A DNA stretch of 64,000 nucleotides from Chitinophagales bacterium (GCA_022360175.1 JAKSDI010000088.1:1-64000), one strand, 5' to 3'. Counted from the stretch's first letter, positions 34,107-43,785 are shown. The notes: generated from the sequence alone by a model not told the origin. Numbers and translations: made by a program.

Positions 34107-36569
34107 ATGCGTTCGTTTGCTTTATTCATTTTAACGGCCCTATATATTCCTCTTTTTTCACAAGCAGGGACAGCTACTCTACTACCTACGGTGATTAATT
34201 CTCCCTACACCGAATATCAACCTTTGATTTCTGCTGATGGACAAAGCTTTTATTTTACCCGTAAAGGGCATCCTCGCAATATTGGCAGGAATAATAGTAT
34301 GGATGTATGGGTATCAATGAAAAATAATGAAGGCGAATGGACAAAAGCTATTAATGCAGGTGCTCCACTAAATAGTACTGAGGATGATGTGGCAATAGGG
34401 TTAAGTACGGATGGGCGCAAGCTATATGTTTTCCGAAAGGATATAAAAAAATTATTAAAGAGCTTGAAACTAGGACGCTCGTGGCAATCTCCTCAAGAAG
34501 AATCAGTTGCCTTGCTGGATGCCAACCCACGGGACTTTTCAATGCATCTCAGCTTTGATGGCCGCATACTCATTATATCTATGCCAGAACCAGATGGAAA
34601 AGCAGGTAATAATTTATACATGAGCGAATACCTGGATGATGAGAATAGGTGGACTACTCCCCAGGATTGTGGCCTTATGCTCAATTCTGATTATGATGAA
34701 TTATATCCGTTTCTGGCTGCCGATAATAAAACTTTATATTTTGCTTCTAACCGCCCAAATGGATACGGCGGACTAGATATCTACTATAGTAAACGAAAAG
34801 ATGAGACCTGGTGCAACTGGGCACCTCCTCGTCCTTTAGATGCCACTGTAAATACTGAAGCAGATGAATTTTCATTGACAATGGCTGCAGAGGGAACACA
34901 GGCTTATTTTATTAGAAAAATTGATGATGCTTCTGATATTTATCAAGTTTCTCTGGATTTCGAATTCCGCCCATCACCCGTTATTCTCCTTAAAGGACAG
35001 ATTAAAAATGGAGCTTCAGGAATGGCAGTTCCAGGTACGATAGAGATTCGTTCACCTGAATTTCAAATGGCTATCCAGGCACTAGAAGCAGATGAAGAAG
35101 GAAATTATCAAACAATACTACCTTATGGTTCTCCCCTGTCATTATCTGCCTGGGAGAATGGATACATGCCCGTTAGAGAGCCTTTACCTACAACGGAACA
35201 AGAGGTTGAACTAGTAGATAAAGAAGATCAATATTGGATGGCATCAGTCCAGGCAAATGCAGCTTACGCGGAAAGAGATGAAAAAATAAACAACTTGCAA
35301 CGTCACCTTCGCAAACTGGATGATGAAGTTTTAGAATTACAGAAAGAACGAAAAGTATACCTGGAATCCTTAAAAAATAGAGAGGGTTATATAGTTGATA
35401 AATCTATACTTACTGATCCAGAACTAGATGCTTTACGCCATCGATATAGCCAGTATAAATATGCAGAAGCACTAGAGCAGGAAATTGATACGATACCCAT
35501 ACCTGAGGCTTATGATCAACAGGAAATGACTCAAAAAGATGTCGAAGACATGAAAACACGCTATATGCGTTTCTACGAATATGAATCTAATTTACAGCAA
35601 GCGGTACAGGATGATGCAGAAGAAAAAAACTATATATGGAATGAATACGAAGACAATGTAGAGGCTATAGAAATAGAAGCGGTTGAAGAGTTAGAAGAAG
35701 GACTAAGCCCTGTTGTCAGACAACAACTTCGAAGAGAATTAGCCCCTGGAGTAGTAGAAGAAGTAAAAGCATCTCTGAATCCTATAGAACAGCAGTATTT
35801 CAATCTGGAAACAGAAACACTACAAAGACAAATCAATAAAGGGTTTTCGAATGATTCAAATAAAAGCTGGACCGCTAAAGGGCAAACCAATGAAGCTGCA
35901 TGGGAAAAGGCATTGAAGCAAGATGTTAAGAATGAGCTCAGGCCGCAGGTCGAAATTCAGCTAAGGTCACAATTGGAAGAAGAGGTAAAAGGAGAATTGA
36001 AAAATAATATCACTTACTTAGCAAAAAAAGAAACGCAATCCCAAATGCAGCAGGAATTGCAATTGACTTTGCAACAGCAAATGCTGCTAGAATCACAAAA
36101 CCAAATCAGTAAAAAAAATGAATCGGATGCTGTCCAGCCACTGATTCCTCTACCTGAAAGTATATCTAAAACTCCTATTGGTTATCAGGAAGTAGAAAAG
36201 AATTTATTGTTGGTTCCTGTTGAACCAGGTATGCAGATAGAACTAAAAACGGTGGGTTTTACTCCAAATACAGCACAATTACTGCCTACTGCCTATCCCG
36301 AATTGAGCCAATTACTCGTTTTCTTACAAGAGAATTCATCTTTGATAGTTGAAATAGGAGCGCATACTAGTAGTCAGCTCTCTCATACTAATGCTCAGAC
36401 CTTATCAGGAGATCGAGCACAGCAAATTCGGGCTTTCCTCCTGGCAAATGGCATCCCGGAAGAAAGGGTAGTGGCCAGAGGGTATGGAAAATCACTCCCA
36501 TTGGTAAATGGTAATACTCCAAATGCCTCTCTGATTAATCAACGAATAGAGATGAGAATATTGGAATAA
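34107..36569 (+). CDS. OmpA family protein with PD40 repeats
   Basis: 820 residues from the ATG at 34107, chosen because it gives a signal peptide (LYIPLFSQ). Residues about 30-290 hold PD40/WD40-like propeller repeats (YQPLISADGQSFYFTRKG, ELYPFLAADNKTLYFASNRP). A carboxypeptidase-like beta sandwich follows at about 300-380, then a long coiled coil rich in E/Q. The C-terminal OmpA domain (ELKTVGFTPNTAQLLP, GDRAQQIRAFLLANGI, VVARGYGKSLPLV) binds peptidoglycan. This architecture occurs in Bacteroidota outer-membrane and T9SS accessory proteins. The longer frame start at 34020 overlaps the SWIM gene and is unlikely. Confidence 0.9.
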   Translation: MRSFALFILTALYIPLFSQAGTATLLPTVINSPYTEYQPLISADGQSFYFTRKGHPRNIGRNNSMDVWVSMKNNEGEWTKAINAGAPLNSTEDDVAIGLSTDGRKLYVFRKDIKKLLKSLKLGRSWQSPQEESVALLDANPRDFSMHLSFDGRILIISMPEPDGKAGNNLYMSEYLDDENRWTTPQDCGLMLNSDYDELYPFLAADNKTLYFASNRPNGYGGLDIYYSKRKDETWCNWAPPRPLDATVNTEADEFSLTMAAEGTQAYFIRKIDDASDIYQVSLDFEFRPSPVILLKGQIKNGASGMAVPGTIEIRSPEFQMAIQALEADEEGNYQTILPYGSPLSLSAWENGYMPVREPLPTTEQEVELVDKEDQYWMASVQANAAYAERDEKINNLQRHLRKLDDEVLELQKERKVYLESLKNREGYIVDKSILTDPELDALRHRYSQYKYAEALEQEIDTIPIPEAYDQQEMTQKDVEDMKTRYMRFYEYESNLQQAVQDDAEEKNYIWNEYEDNVEAIEIEAVEELEEGLSPVVRQQLRRELAPGVVEEVKASLNPIEQQYFNLETETLQRQINKGFSNDSNKSWTAKGQTNEAAWEKALKQDVKNELRPQVEIQLRSQLEEEVKGELKNNITYLAKKETQSQMQQELQLTLQQQMLLESQNQISKKNESDAVQPLIPLPESISKTPIGYQEVEKNLLLVPVEPGMQIELKTVGFTPNTAQLLPTAYPELSQLLVFLQENSSLIVEIGAHTSSQLSHTNAQTLSGDRAQQIRAFLLANGIPEERVVARGYGKSLPLVNGNTPNASLINQRIEMRILE

Positions 36570-36596
36570 ATCGGGAGTTAGAGTTTTCGGCTTCCA

Positions 36597-37088
36597 TTAA
36601 ATTCCTTTTCTCGCTACTTTATTATGGAGTTCGTTTACTTTCATTAAAGCAGCAGAACCATACCAGGGACGTAATTCCATTTCCAGCCTTCCTGCTTGTA
36701 TGGCAGGGTCTGTGGCTGTTAATTTTTCTGCTTCTTCAATTGTCTTTACATCAAAAATATAAATCCCTCTTACGGTCCCATCATCCATAAAAGGGCCAGC
36801 TAATACCAGGCTGCCCCCTTCTGCCATACGAGTTATATTATCAAGGTGGGCTCTTTGTAGGCGGGCTGCTTCCAATGAATCCTGACTCCGGTTAGGGCCT
36901 GCTTTTAGAAAAGCCATTACGTATTGTCTCATCCCATAATCATCTGCTCCTACTTCTTGAGCAAGTGCATCATCAAACCCCATACTTTCTTCAGAAGTTG
37001 CTGTCGACTCTGTAGGTGTTTCTTCTGTAGATGTAGGTGCTTCACAAGCGATGAGGGCCAGGAGTAGGGCTAAAAATGTGTATTTCAT
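36597..37088 (-). CDS. YciI-like domain lipoprotein
   Basis: 163 residues. The lipoprotein signal (MKYTFLALLLALIAC) gives a lipidated Cys followed by a Thr/Ser/Glu linker. The mature domain (YVMAFLKAGPNRSQD, LDNITRMAEGGSLVLAGPF, GIYIFDVKTIEEAEK) has the YciI/dimeric alpha-beta-barrel pattern. Function is unknown; YciI proteins are usually cytoplasmic, so the exported location is notable. It is convergent with the OmpA gene. Confidence 0.82.
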   Translation of the reverse strand: MKYTFLALLLALIACEAPTSTEETPTESTATSEESMGFDDALAQEVGADDYGMRQYVMAFLKAGPNRSQDSLEAARLQRAHLDNITRMAEGGSLVLAGPFMDDGTVRGIYIFDVKTIEEAEKLTATDPAIQAGRLEMELRPWYGSAALMKVNELHNKVARKGI

Positions 37089-37094
37089 AAAAAA

Positions 37095-37102
37095 TATCTT
37101 TG
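37095..37102 (+). promoter_or_regulatory. Candidate -7 box TATCTTTG
   Basis: An exact TAnnTTTG match, continuing as CAA, lies about 120 bases before the ATG at 37221. It is divergent from the YciI-like gene. No clear -33 element. Confidence 0.4.
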
Positions 37103-37220
37103 CAATTTTTATTCTTGGAGAATGAAAAAACTAAGTAGAAACCTAACATTATATTCCCTCGTATAAGAAAAAGATGTTTAAATTTAACAGAAGTTGACCT
37201 TAAATCCTAAAATCCGAGGT

Positions 37221-37628
37221 ATGACGCTAATTGATAATAAGATGATACACTGCCTGTTCAACATTGCGCAGTATCTTAATAAATTTAATAGTGGTGAGAC
37301 TATCCAGGCAGATGTCAAGGAGTCGTTACAAGAACCATTGGCAACTTATCATCAGCAAAAAGATGATTATCAAAAAGTATTAGCAGATAACAGTGGTGAT
37401 GAACCGGTTACGAAACCTGACCACTTGGCTCTTGCACAGAAAGCATTAAAAGATATCAAAATCAATGCTATACTAGACCAACCTAAAGTAGTAGATTGTG
37501 TAAATGATTTAAACACTTTTTTGAAAGACCAACTAGCAGATGATAGTGATCCTGTTATAGCAGACGATGGTGAAAACGGAGGAGATATAGAAGACCCAAC
37601 TGATTCAGATTCTGACGATAACACTTAA
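37221..37628 (+). CDS. Hypothetical acidic protein
   Basis: 135 residues, unrecognised, no signal peptide. The helical N-terminal two thirds (CLFNIAQYLNKFN, HLALAQKALKDIKI) leads into an extremely acidic, disordered tail (DDGENGGDIEDPTDSDSDDN). It ends 12 bases before the large 1169-residue gene, so the two form a unit. The ATG at 37221 is preferred over a TTG at 37194. It might be a soluble partner or chaperone of the large protein; that is a guess from position. Confidence 0.65.
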   Translation: MTLIDNKMIHCLFNIAQYLNKFNSGETIQADVKESLQEPLATYHQQKDDYQKVLADNSGDEPVTKPDHLALAQKALKDIKINAILDQPKVVDCVNDLNTFLKDQLADDSDPVIADDGENGGDIEDPTDSDSDDNT

Positions 37629-37640
37629 GCCCAAGAAATT

Positions 37641-40600
37641 ATGAAGTTTTATCCTTTCTCCAGCAGGAAAAGGCCTGTTATTCTATCTTTGATAATAGGA
37701 GGCCTATTTTTATTAGTGCCAACTGCTGAGACAGTCGCCCAAATGAAAATCTATGAACTGGCAAAGGGATTAGAGGAAGCATTGGACGAGCAACCTCAGC
37801 CTATGGTAAGCCTTAGTAAATCGGGCTCTACACTCCCAATTTATCAGGCTCCTAGTGCGGCTACTTATGGTAAGGACTCTGTGTTGTATGGCCGGTTGAT
37901 TCCTGGATATGCTCGCCCATTGCCTTTGATTCCACAAGGCTTATACAAAGTACACGAAGCACCAGCTGATGATTTTACTACTAAAGAACTAGAGGTGTAT
38001 TATGGTTCAGATACACTTACTGTCACTGCCAGCCTGTTAGACACTTTTCTTATAGACTATCAGCCCAACTATCTGAGAGTTTCTACTCAAAGCGATAGCC
38101 TTGTCAAGGATACTTTATTGCATAATCTTTCTTTTGTAAAAGCCTATGCTTTATTGGGGACTTATATCCCTGGCCTGGCAGAGAATCCAGACAGGAGTAA
38201 TTTTTTTGAATTGAGAGATGCCTTTTTACCTTTTGAAGAAAATCCATTCATCGGGAGATTGCTAACCGATGATCGCTTCTCTTCTCTTCCATATCCTAGT
38301 GATCAAACAGAAGCCACTATTAAGGCTATTTTGGCATTGATGGATTCGACAGTCCATCAGTATACCCGACAAATAGTCCCTGTCGATTCAGAATCTGCAG
38401 TAGCTGATGCTTTATCTATACAAGCAATTGAGGTTAGTTACCGAAGCCCTATTACTACCTCTACCTCGGCTTTAAAAGAGGTGACACAAAGAGTGAGTAT
38501 CAATCAAAAAGCAGCACCCACAAGTTTTGATGCAGATGCTATTATTACAGGTCTATCTGATTTTGTGGTAGAACGAGCAGAAGAGGAATTTAACATTGCT
38601 TTCATGGAGCGCTTCCGTGAAAAATTAATGAGTAAGCAATACAAAGAATTAAGAATATTATTCCCGGCAACTACTCGGTTTTTTACAGAACAATTGGATA
38701 TTATTCAATACAAAACTTTACTACCTCTTGCCAAACAGGCTTTTATACATGATATGGAGAATCTAGGTGTTAACTTTGCTAACATGCTAGAGCAGGATGA
38801 TTTCAAAAAACTGGAAAATGAACCCAACATATATAACATAGCATTATTTTATGAAATTGCCAGTCTAGCATATCAAGGAGTAAGCATAGATACTATTCTC
38901 CAGAATACTTATCAGCGATTGGATAAACGACAGTTAGACCTGTTCCGAAAAGGCAATTTACGGTTGGCAAAGAATCCTAATGCCCGCTCCACTATCAATC
39001 AGCTAGATGCTGGAGTAAGTAATTTGACCGGATCGCTAGATACGCTTAGTCGACGTATTGATAGTCTGTTGTTTAAACTGGAAACTGATTTTTTTGCACT
39101 GCAAAGTCTTGCAGATTCTGTTGGGCAAGGAACGAAAGTAGGGCAAATGTATCAACGATATTATGAGCGAAGTAGTCGTCAGGCAGATCGTTTTTACCAG
39201 TGGAGAGGTAGAGAAAAGGTTGATCAGCTAGAACGAATCAGTTATAATTTGGAAGGAACTCGTGATTATAAACGCCTACTGGAAGATCAGCCTCAAATAG
39301 ATAAGTATCCTCTTTATTTTAGTAATCCTCCTGATAGTGTACAACTAGTAGCAGCGGGAATAGATCTAAGCCGTAAGCTCGCTGCGGAGCAAGATCGCAG
39401 AAAAAATATAGTAGATTTTCTAATCGATTTTTCTGATTTCTTGCAAGACACTGAAATTGCTGTTGCCAATCTGACTGCTACCTTAAGAGCAAGTACTCAA
39501 TCGGCTTTAGAGTGGAATATCCAACAATTCGAAAAGAAAAAAAGCAATCTTAAAGATAGCCTGGATGCAGAAATAGATTTATGGAAAAAGAATGCACCAG
39601 GGAAATATAGAGAACAAATCGGTGCATTGGAATATCTTTCCAGTGCGCTGGAACCTGCCAATGATCCTTCATGGATAATTGAAGCGGATTCATCCAATGC
39701 ACGACAGCAACTACATGATGCTCGTAAAAAGTATCATACAGCTCTAATCTATGTAAGTAACCAATTAGAAGCTTTGGATACATTGAGTAAAACAAAAAGT
39801 TCATTGCTTACTCAGGTGAAACTAGAAATACAGCGTCCTCTAATAGTAATTGATACTACTGATATTACCGATTCCTTGGCAACCCTGATAGATGAAGAGG
39901 TAGCAGTAGTAAATAGCGTACTTTTCAAACTGGATAACACTTATAATGAGCAATTACTACGAGCGGAACGCAATGCTGCATTTTTCAAAAAGATAGTAGA
40001 ACTAGCAGCTAATCTATTGTACTGTATAGAGGCACCAACTCAATATGATAGCCTGGGTAATGTAATAGATACAACTCGGTGGCTAACCAGAGATCAGTTT
40101 AGGTCTATTCTAAAAACTCCTGAAAGTAGAGATCTTTATCTAGGCCTTATCTATAATCAATTAAACGATGTTGCCGGAACTACAAACTTATCCAGTGAAG
40201 GTGTCGCAACAATTACTACCAACTTTATAGACATCATCAATGAAGCAGTTATTTATAGAGATAGCCTGGAGCTGAACAAGAAGAATGAAAAATTAAAGTT
40301 TGTAGATTATTTCCCTTTTGTTCGACTTTCAATGGATTTACTCAATACGCTCATTACTACTCCTTTAGTTGATGAAAAACCGCTGTTTCCGGGCTTGAAA
40401 GAAATACCTATTATTACGGATCAAGCACTTTCACTCTTTGAGAATATTTATAATGATCAATATAGTTATGCCATTTATAATGCGGTGGAATTGTACAAAA
40501 CAATTACTGCTGATCTAGCAGGAGATACTACTCATGCAGGTGAAATTCGAGATAATATTATACTATATGGTTCTTTTGTAGCTAATGTAGCCGCGGCAAA

Positions 40601-41150
40601 GAATGCCGAGGATATGAAAGGTGCATTAGTGGCAGCGGCATTACCTCCTGGAAGTTCCCGCATCAAGCGGCAAAATCGTACAAATGTTTCTGTAAATGCA
40701 TATATGGGACTTGGTGCAGGTGGTGAACAAATCAATGATAATGTAGCAGGGCTTGCCAATGATTGGGGCTTTTTGGCGGCATTATCAGTACCTATCGGTT
40801 TGTCTTATAGCATTAGGCCTAAGATTGATAGCAAATTATCCTATACCTTTTTTGTACCTATATTAGATCTTGGAGGAGTAACTAGCTTCAGAATAGACAA
40901 CAATGAGAATACCAGTAGCCTACCAGAGTTGAGCTTCCAGAATGTGATTGCACCAGGGGGTTATTTATTGGCCAATATCAATAACTCTCCTTTTAGTTTT
41001 GGAGCAGGAGTGCAATATGGGCCTCAATTACGTACAGTCATGGATAGTAATGGGGTTGAGCTAGAAGCTAGTGCATGGCGTACTATGTTCTTATTTGCGG
41101 TTGATGTACCTGTATTTAACCTCTTTACCCGAAAGGAAAGAAGGAAGTAA
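37641..41150 (+). CDS. Very large exported protein, coiled-coil with C-terminal barrel-like region
   Basis: 1169 residues, not recognised. A signal peptide (LIIGGLFLLVPTAETVAQ) is followed by an SH3-like or beta-rich segment to about residue 150 and a long helical body rich in D/E/K/L to about residue 1000. The last 160 residues alternate aromatic and polar residues as outer-membrane beta strands do (NVSVNAYMGLGAGG, GLSYSIRPKIDSKLSYTFF, WRTMFLFAVDVPVFNLF). It may be a periplasm-spanning protein anchored by a small barrel. It follows the acidic protein by 12 bases and is convergent with the rpiB-like gene 7 bases beyond. Confidence 0.75.
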   Translation: MKFYPFSSRKRPVILSLIIGGLFLLVPTAETVAQMKIYELAKGLEEALDEQPQPMVSLSKSGSTLPIYQAPSAATYGKDSVLYGRLIPGYARPLPLIPQGLYKVHEAPADDFTTKELEVYYGSDTLTVTASLLDTFLIDYQPNYLRVSTQSDSLVKDTLLHNLSFVKAYALLGTYIPGLAENPDRSNFFELRDAFLPFEENPFIGRLLTDDRFSSLPYPSDQTEATIKAILALMDSTVHQYTRQIVPVDSESAVADALSIQAIEVSYRSPITTSTSALKEVTQRVSINQKAAPTSFDADAIITGLSDFVVERAEEEFNIAFMERFREKLMSKQYKELRILFPATTRFFTEQLDIIQYKTLLPLAKQAFIHDMENLGVNFANMLEQDDFKKLENEPNIYNIALFYEIASLAYQGVSIDTILQNTYQRLDKRQLDLFRKGNLRLAKNPNARSTINQLDAGVSNLTGSLDTLSRRIDSLLFKLETDFFALQSLADSVGQGTKVGQMYQRYYERSSRQADRFYQWRGREKVDQLERISYNLEGTRDYKRLLEDQPQIDKYPLYFSNPPDSVQLVAAGIDLSRKLAAEQDRRKNIVDFLIDFSDFLQDTEIAVANLTATLRASTQSALEWNIQQFEKKKSNLKDSLDAEIDLWKKNAPGKYREQIGALEYLSSALEPANDPSWIIEADSSNARQQLHDARKKYHTALIYVSNQLEALDTLSKTKSSLLTQVKLEIQRPLIVIDTTDITDSLATLIDEEVAVVNSVLFKLDNTYNEQLLRAERNAAFFKKIVELAANLLYCIEAPTQYDSLGNVIDTTRWLTRDQFRSILKTPESRDLYLGLIYNQLNDVAGTTNLSSEGVATITTNFIDIINEAVIYRDSLELNKKNEKLKFVDYFPFVRLSMDLLNTLITTPLVDEKPLFPGLKEIPIITDQALSLFENIYNDQYSYAIYNAVELYKTITADLAGDTTHAGEIRDNIILYGSFVANVAAAKNAEDMKGALVAAALPPGSSRIKRQNRTNVSVNAYMGLGAGGEQINDNVAGLANDWGFLAALSVPIGLSYSIRPKIDSKLSYTFFVPILDLGGVTSFRIDNNENTSSLPELSFQNVIAPGGYLLANINNSPFSFGAGVQYGPQLRTVMDSNGVELEASAWRTMFLFAVDVPVFNLFTRKERRK

Positions 41151-41157
41151 GTGCTAT

Positions 41158-41595
41158 TTATTGATCAAAATCCTTGAGATACTGAATACAAGCGTTATCC
41201 TCAGCATCTCGCTCACCAACAGGTTGTAGCCAGGCGTCTATTATTTCTTTGGCTACAGCCTCAGATACGAGGCGTAAGCTCATAGCAAGTACATTAGCAT
41301 CGTTCCAGGTACGAGCACCACGAGCCGTTTCTGCATCTGTGCAGAGGGCGGCTCTGATGCCTTTTATTTTATTTGCGGCAATACTGATTCCTGTGCCAGT
41401 CCAGCAGAATAAAATGGCTTGGTCAGCATTACCTGTGGCTACGGCAGTAGCAGCCTCAATAGCTACTTTAGGCCAGGGGGCTGGTGGGCCTGTTATTGCA
41501 CCATATTCATGTACCTCGTGCCCTAGTTTTTTTAAATAATCAACTACTACATCTGTTGTATGACTGTGCATGTCGCTCCCAATAGCAATCTTCAT
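41158..41595 (-). CDS. RpiB/LacA/LacB family sugar-phosphate isomerase
   Basis: 145 residues. The N-terminal KIAIGSDMHSH and the catalytic-cysteine loop LFCWTGTGISIAANK identify the family; the position after the Cys is Trp instead of the Gly found in E. coli RpiB. WNDANVLAMSLRL is the second conserved block. Members isomerise ribose-5-P and ribulose-5-P or related sugar phosphates; the variant loop suggests a subfamily with another substrate. Confidence 0.92.
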   Translation of the reverse strand: MKIAIGSDMHSHTTDVVVDYLKKLGHEVHEYGAITGPPAPWPKVAIEAATAVATGNADQAILFCWTGTGISIAANKIKGIRAALCTDAETARGARTWNDANVLAMSLRLVSEAVAKEIIDAWLQPVGERDAEDNACIQYLKDFDQ

Positions 41596-41662
41596 TTTGA
41601 TTATATCGTTTTTTACAATATAGTTTAAGCGAACAACTTATCGTCGGATTTTACCCACTTTT

Positions 41663-41842
41663 ATGATGTTATCAAACCTGTTGGAAATAATGAAAAAGAT
41701 AATCGTTCTTTCACCAGTAGATATTATTGAACTAGAGAACCAATGCGATTTGATAGAATTAATCTTAGAGAAAGGAAAATACAGAATAAGAATGACTAAT
41801 AGAAGGTCTGAAATAGAGATTTATGAAATAGAAGTCAAATAA
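41663..41842 (+). CDS. Small ORF, 59 codons, possible small protein
   Basis: An ATG-initiated frame encodes 59 residues, or 50 from an internal ATG at 41690 (KKIIVLSPVDIIELENQ...). It is balanced in charged and hydrophobic residues and has a purine-rich codon pattern like coding DNA. No promoter or homologue is evident. It lies in a 990-base region otherwise without genes. Confidence 0.35.
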   Translation: MMLSNLLEIMKKIIVLSPVDIIELENQCDLIELILEKGKYRIRMTNRRSEIEIYEIEVK

Positions 41843-41965
41843 GAGGAGAGAAATAGTGAAGAAATCCATAAAAAATATATAAATATTGTAACCCTTTTTG
41901 ATGTGCTTCGTAAACTTATAGCGATGAAACTACTGATGATGAGCTTAAATAAATTAAGCTATCTA

Positions 41966-41997
41966 TTTCGAAATGTGGCTAAAAGAATGTATCTTTG
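41966..41997 (+). promoter_or_regulatory. Orphan promoter TTTCG-N19-TATCTTTG
   Basis: The -7 box at 41990-41997 is an exact TAnnTTTG match, with a near-consensus -33 element at 41966-41970. No open reading frame follows; instead a structured region ending in an intrinsic terminator follows, supporting a small RNA gene. Confidence 0.5.
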
Positions 41998-42002
41998 GTC
42001 CT

Positions 42003-42172
42003 GAATAAAGAAAAGCCGGTCAGCTGCAACTAACCGGCTTCCAAAAGCTTTGAGAGGCTATCTACATACCAATTTTTCGGATATCCTTTGATATCCATAA
42101 TATCTGCATTCGTGGGATTAATTCCTTCGTTAGAAATGTGCAGGTGCTGAATTCAGTATCTGCACATTTTAT
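42003..42172 (+). ncRNA. Candidate small RNA of about 170 nt
   Basis: Between the orphan promoter and a T-tailed hairpin lie two more stems: AAGCCGGT / ACCGGCTT (42013-42040) and GGATATC-CTTT-GATATCC (42079-42096). The terminator stem is at 42134-42169. No reading frame of note exists on the plus strand. Length is compatible with 6S-type RNA, but I cannot show the expected central bubble, so no family is assigned. From 42173 to 42551 I see no gene. Confidence 0.5.
42134..42172 (+). terminator. Terminator of the candidate small RNA
   Basis: AAATGTGCAG / CTGCACATTT is a perfect 10-bp stem with a 16-base loop that itself contains the palindrome CTGAATTCAG; the tail TTTTATTTTG follows. Confidence 0.75.
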
Positions 42173-42551
42173 TTTGCCCGGATTTTCTTTTCGCTTTCGA
42201 TTAAGTTTTTTGCCCGAGCTTTCAATTTGTTAGTAGTAAGTCGTTCTTCACTTTCTTTCTTCCTCAATACCTTTCCGATCACTTACAATACAAATGTCGC
42301 CCAATATTTGGCTCCGCGGAAGTACATTTTTCAATTTTACTGGATTTGATAATCAATGTGCTGTATTTTTAATTGTCTGTTAATCAGCGTTTTATTGTGT
42401 TTGTGTGTTAGTTTGTCTCTTTGGGACTAGATTATAACTATTACTATGTGAGGTCTTTTTTTTTAAAAAAGTGACAAAAAAAGAGTGAAAATCTATCAAA
42501 AGATTGATCAAAACAGATGATTTTGTAATTATGAGACTTCATTCTTCGTGC

Positions 42552-42559
42552 TATATTTA
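42552..42559 (+). promoter_or_regulatory. Candidate xth -7 box TATATTTA
   Basis: One mismatch from TAnnTTTG, 24 bases upstream of the xth ATG, followed by CGGC as in other -7 extensions of the window. Confidence 0.35.
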
Positions 42560-42583
42560 CGGCAAATCGTCAAAATTTAGATT

Positions 42584-43354
42584 ATGACTACTATCATTTC
42601 ATATAATATTAATGGTATACGGGCCGCACTTAAAAAAGGCTTAGCAGAATGGATGAAGGAAACAGATCCTTCTATATTATGTGTACAGGAAACAAAAGCT
42701 CATCCAGAACAAGTAAGCGATCGCCATGTCTTTGAGAGTATGGGCTACCATCAATACTGGCATTCTGCTGAGAAAAAAGGCTATAGTGGGGTAGCTATTT
42801 TTACAAAAGAAAAGCCTGATCAGATTATTGAGGGGTGTGGCAATCCACTTTATGATTCAGAAGGGCGTATCATTCGTGCGGACTATGGCGACTGGACACT
42901 GCTTAATTGCTATTTCCCTTCTGGAACTTCTGGAGATGTCCGACAAGATTTTAAGATGGGGTTCCTGGATTTTTTCCAAAACTGGATAAATGAACTTAAA
43001 AAGGAGCGTCCAAATCTTATAATAGTAGGAGATTATAATATTGCCCATACCGAAATAGATATTCACGATCCTGTAAGAAATAAGAAAAACTCTGGCTTCC
43101 TGCCCGAAGAACGAGAATGGATGACAAAGTGGTTTGAAAGCGGCTTTACAGATGCGTATCGCCATCTAAATCCTGAAAAAGTAGAATACAGTTGGTGGAG
43201 TTATCGTGCACAAGCAAGAGCCAGAAATAAAGGCTGGAGAATTGATTATCAATCCGTGTCTGATACATTAAAGGATAAGTTGCAGGATTCATTTCAAATG
43301 AATCAAGCAGTTCACTCTGATCACTGTCCAGTTTATGTGAAAATTGCTCTATAA
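42584..43354 (+). CDS. xth: Exodeoxyribonuclease III (AP endonuclease)
   Basis: Repairs abasic sites and removes 3' blocks. 256 residues. Endonuclease/exonuclease/phosphatase fold motifs: ISYNINGIRAALKKGL, LCVQETKAHPEQ with the metal-binding Glu, VGDYNIAHTEIDIHDP with the catalytic Asp and Asn, and the final HSDHCPV. Its stop codon overlaps the ATG of the acetyltransferase gene (TAATG), so the two are coupled. Confidence 0.97.
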   Translation: MTTIISYNINGIRAALKKGLAEWMKETDPSILCVQETKAHPEQVSDRHVFESMGYHQYWHSAEKKGYSGVAIFTKEKPDQIIEGCGNPLYDSEGRIIRADYGDWTLLNCYFPSGTSGDVRQDFKMGFLDFFQNWINELKKERPNLIIVGDYNIAHTEIDIHDPVRNKKNSGFLPEEREWMTKWFESGFTDAYRHLNPEKVEYSWWSYRAQARARNKGWRIDYQSVSDTLKDKLQDSFQMNQAVHSDHCPVYVKIAL

Positions 43355-43785
43355 TGAAATTGGATATACGAGAATGTTCGATTGCAGAAGCAGTAGTCAT
43401 TTCTAATCAAATACCAGAGCTCAAGAATCCTTATCCTGCAGAAGAATATGAAAAGAGGTTTGCTACCGCTTCCCATCTGATTTTGGCAGCTTATATAGAC
43501 GGCAAAGCAGCTGGATTTAAAGCGGGATATGAACGAGAAAGCTTTTTTTATTCCTGGATGGGAGGTGTCTTGCCTCAGTATCGTCAATTAGGAATTGCAA
43601 AACAGTTGGCAGATCATCAGGAAAGATGGGCAAAAGGCCAAGGATATAATAGCATCACTTTCAAAACGAGAAATGTACACAAAGGGATGCTTATATTTGC
43701 GCTGAAAAATGGCTTTAATATCATAGATGTTGAATCTAGAGCAGATGTTGGAGCCAACCGAATATGGCTTAAAAAAGTCTTATAA
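43354..43785 (+). CDS. GNAT family N-acetyltransferase
   Basis: 143 residues. The acetyl-CoA-binding motif A reads GGVLPQYRQLGIAKQLADHQERWAKGQGY, cited as QYRQLGIAKQLADHQ (Q/RxxGxA pattern), followed by ITFKTRNVHKGMLIFALKNG, where a residue and helix typical of GNAT motif B occur. Substrate unknown. It overlaps xth by one base. Confidence 0.9.
   Translation: MKLDIRECSIAEAVVISNQIPELKNPYPAEEYEKRFATASHLILAAYIDGKAAGFKAGYERESFFYSWMGGVLPQYRQLGIAKQLADHQERWAKGQGYNSITFKTRNVHKGMLIFALKNGFNIIDVESRADVGANRIWLKKVL

Noticed and set aside
36597-37088. YciI-like gene as a degraded fragment
   Set aside because: The signal peptide, lipobox and domain are intact and of normal length.
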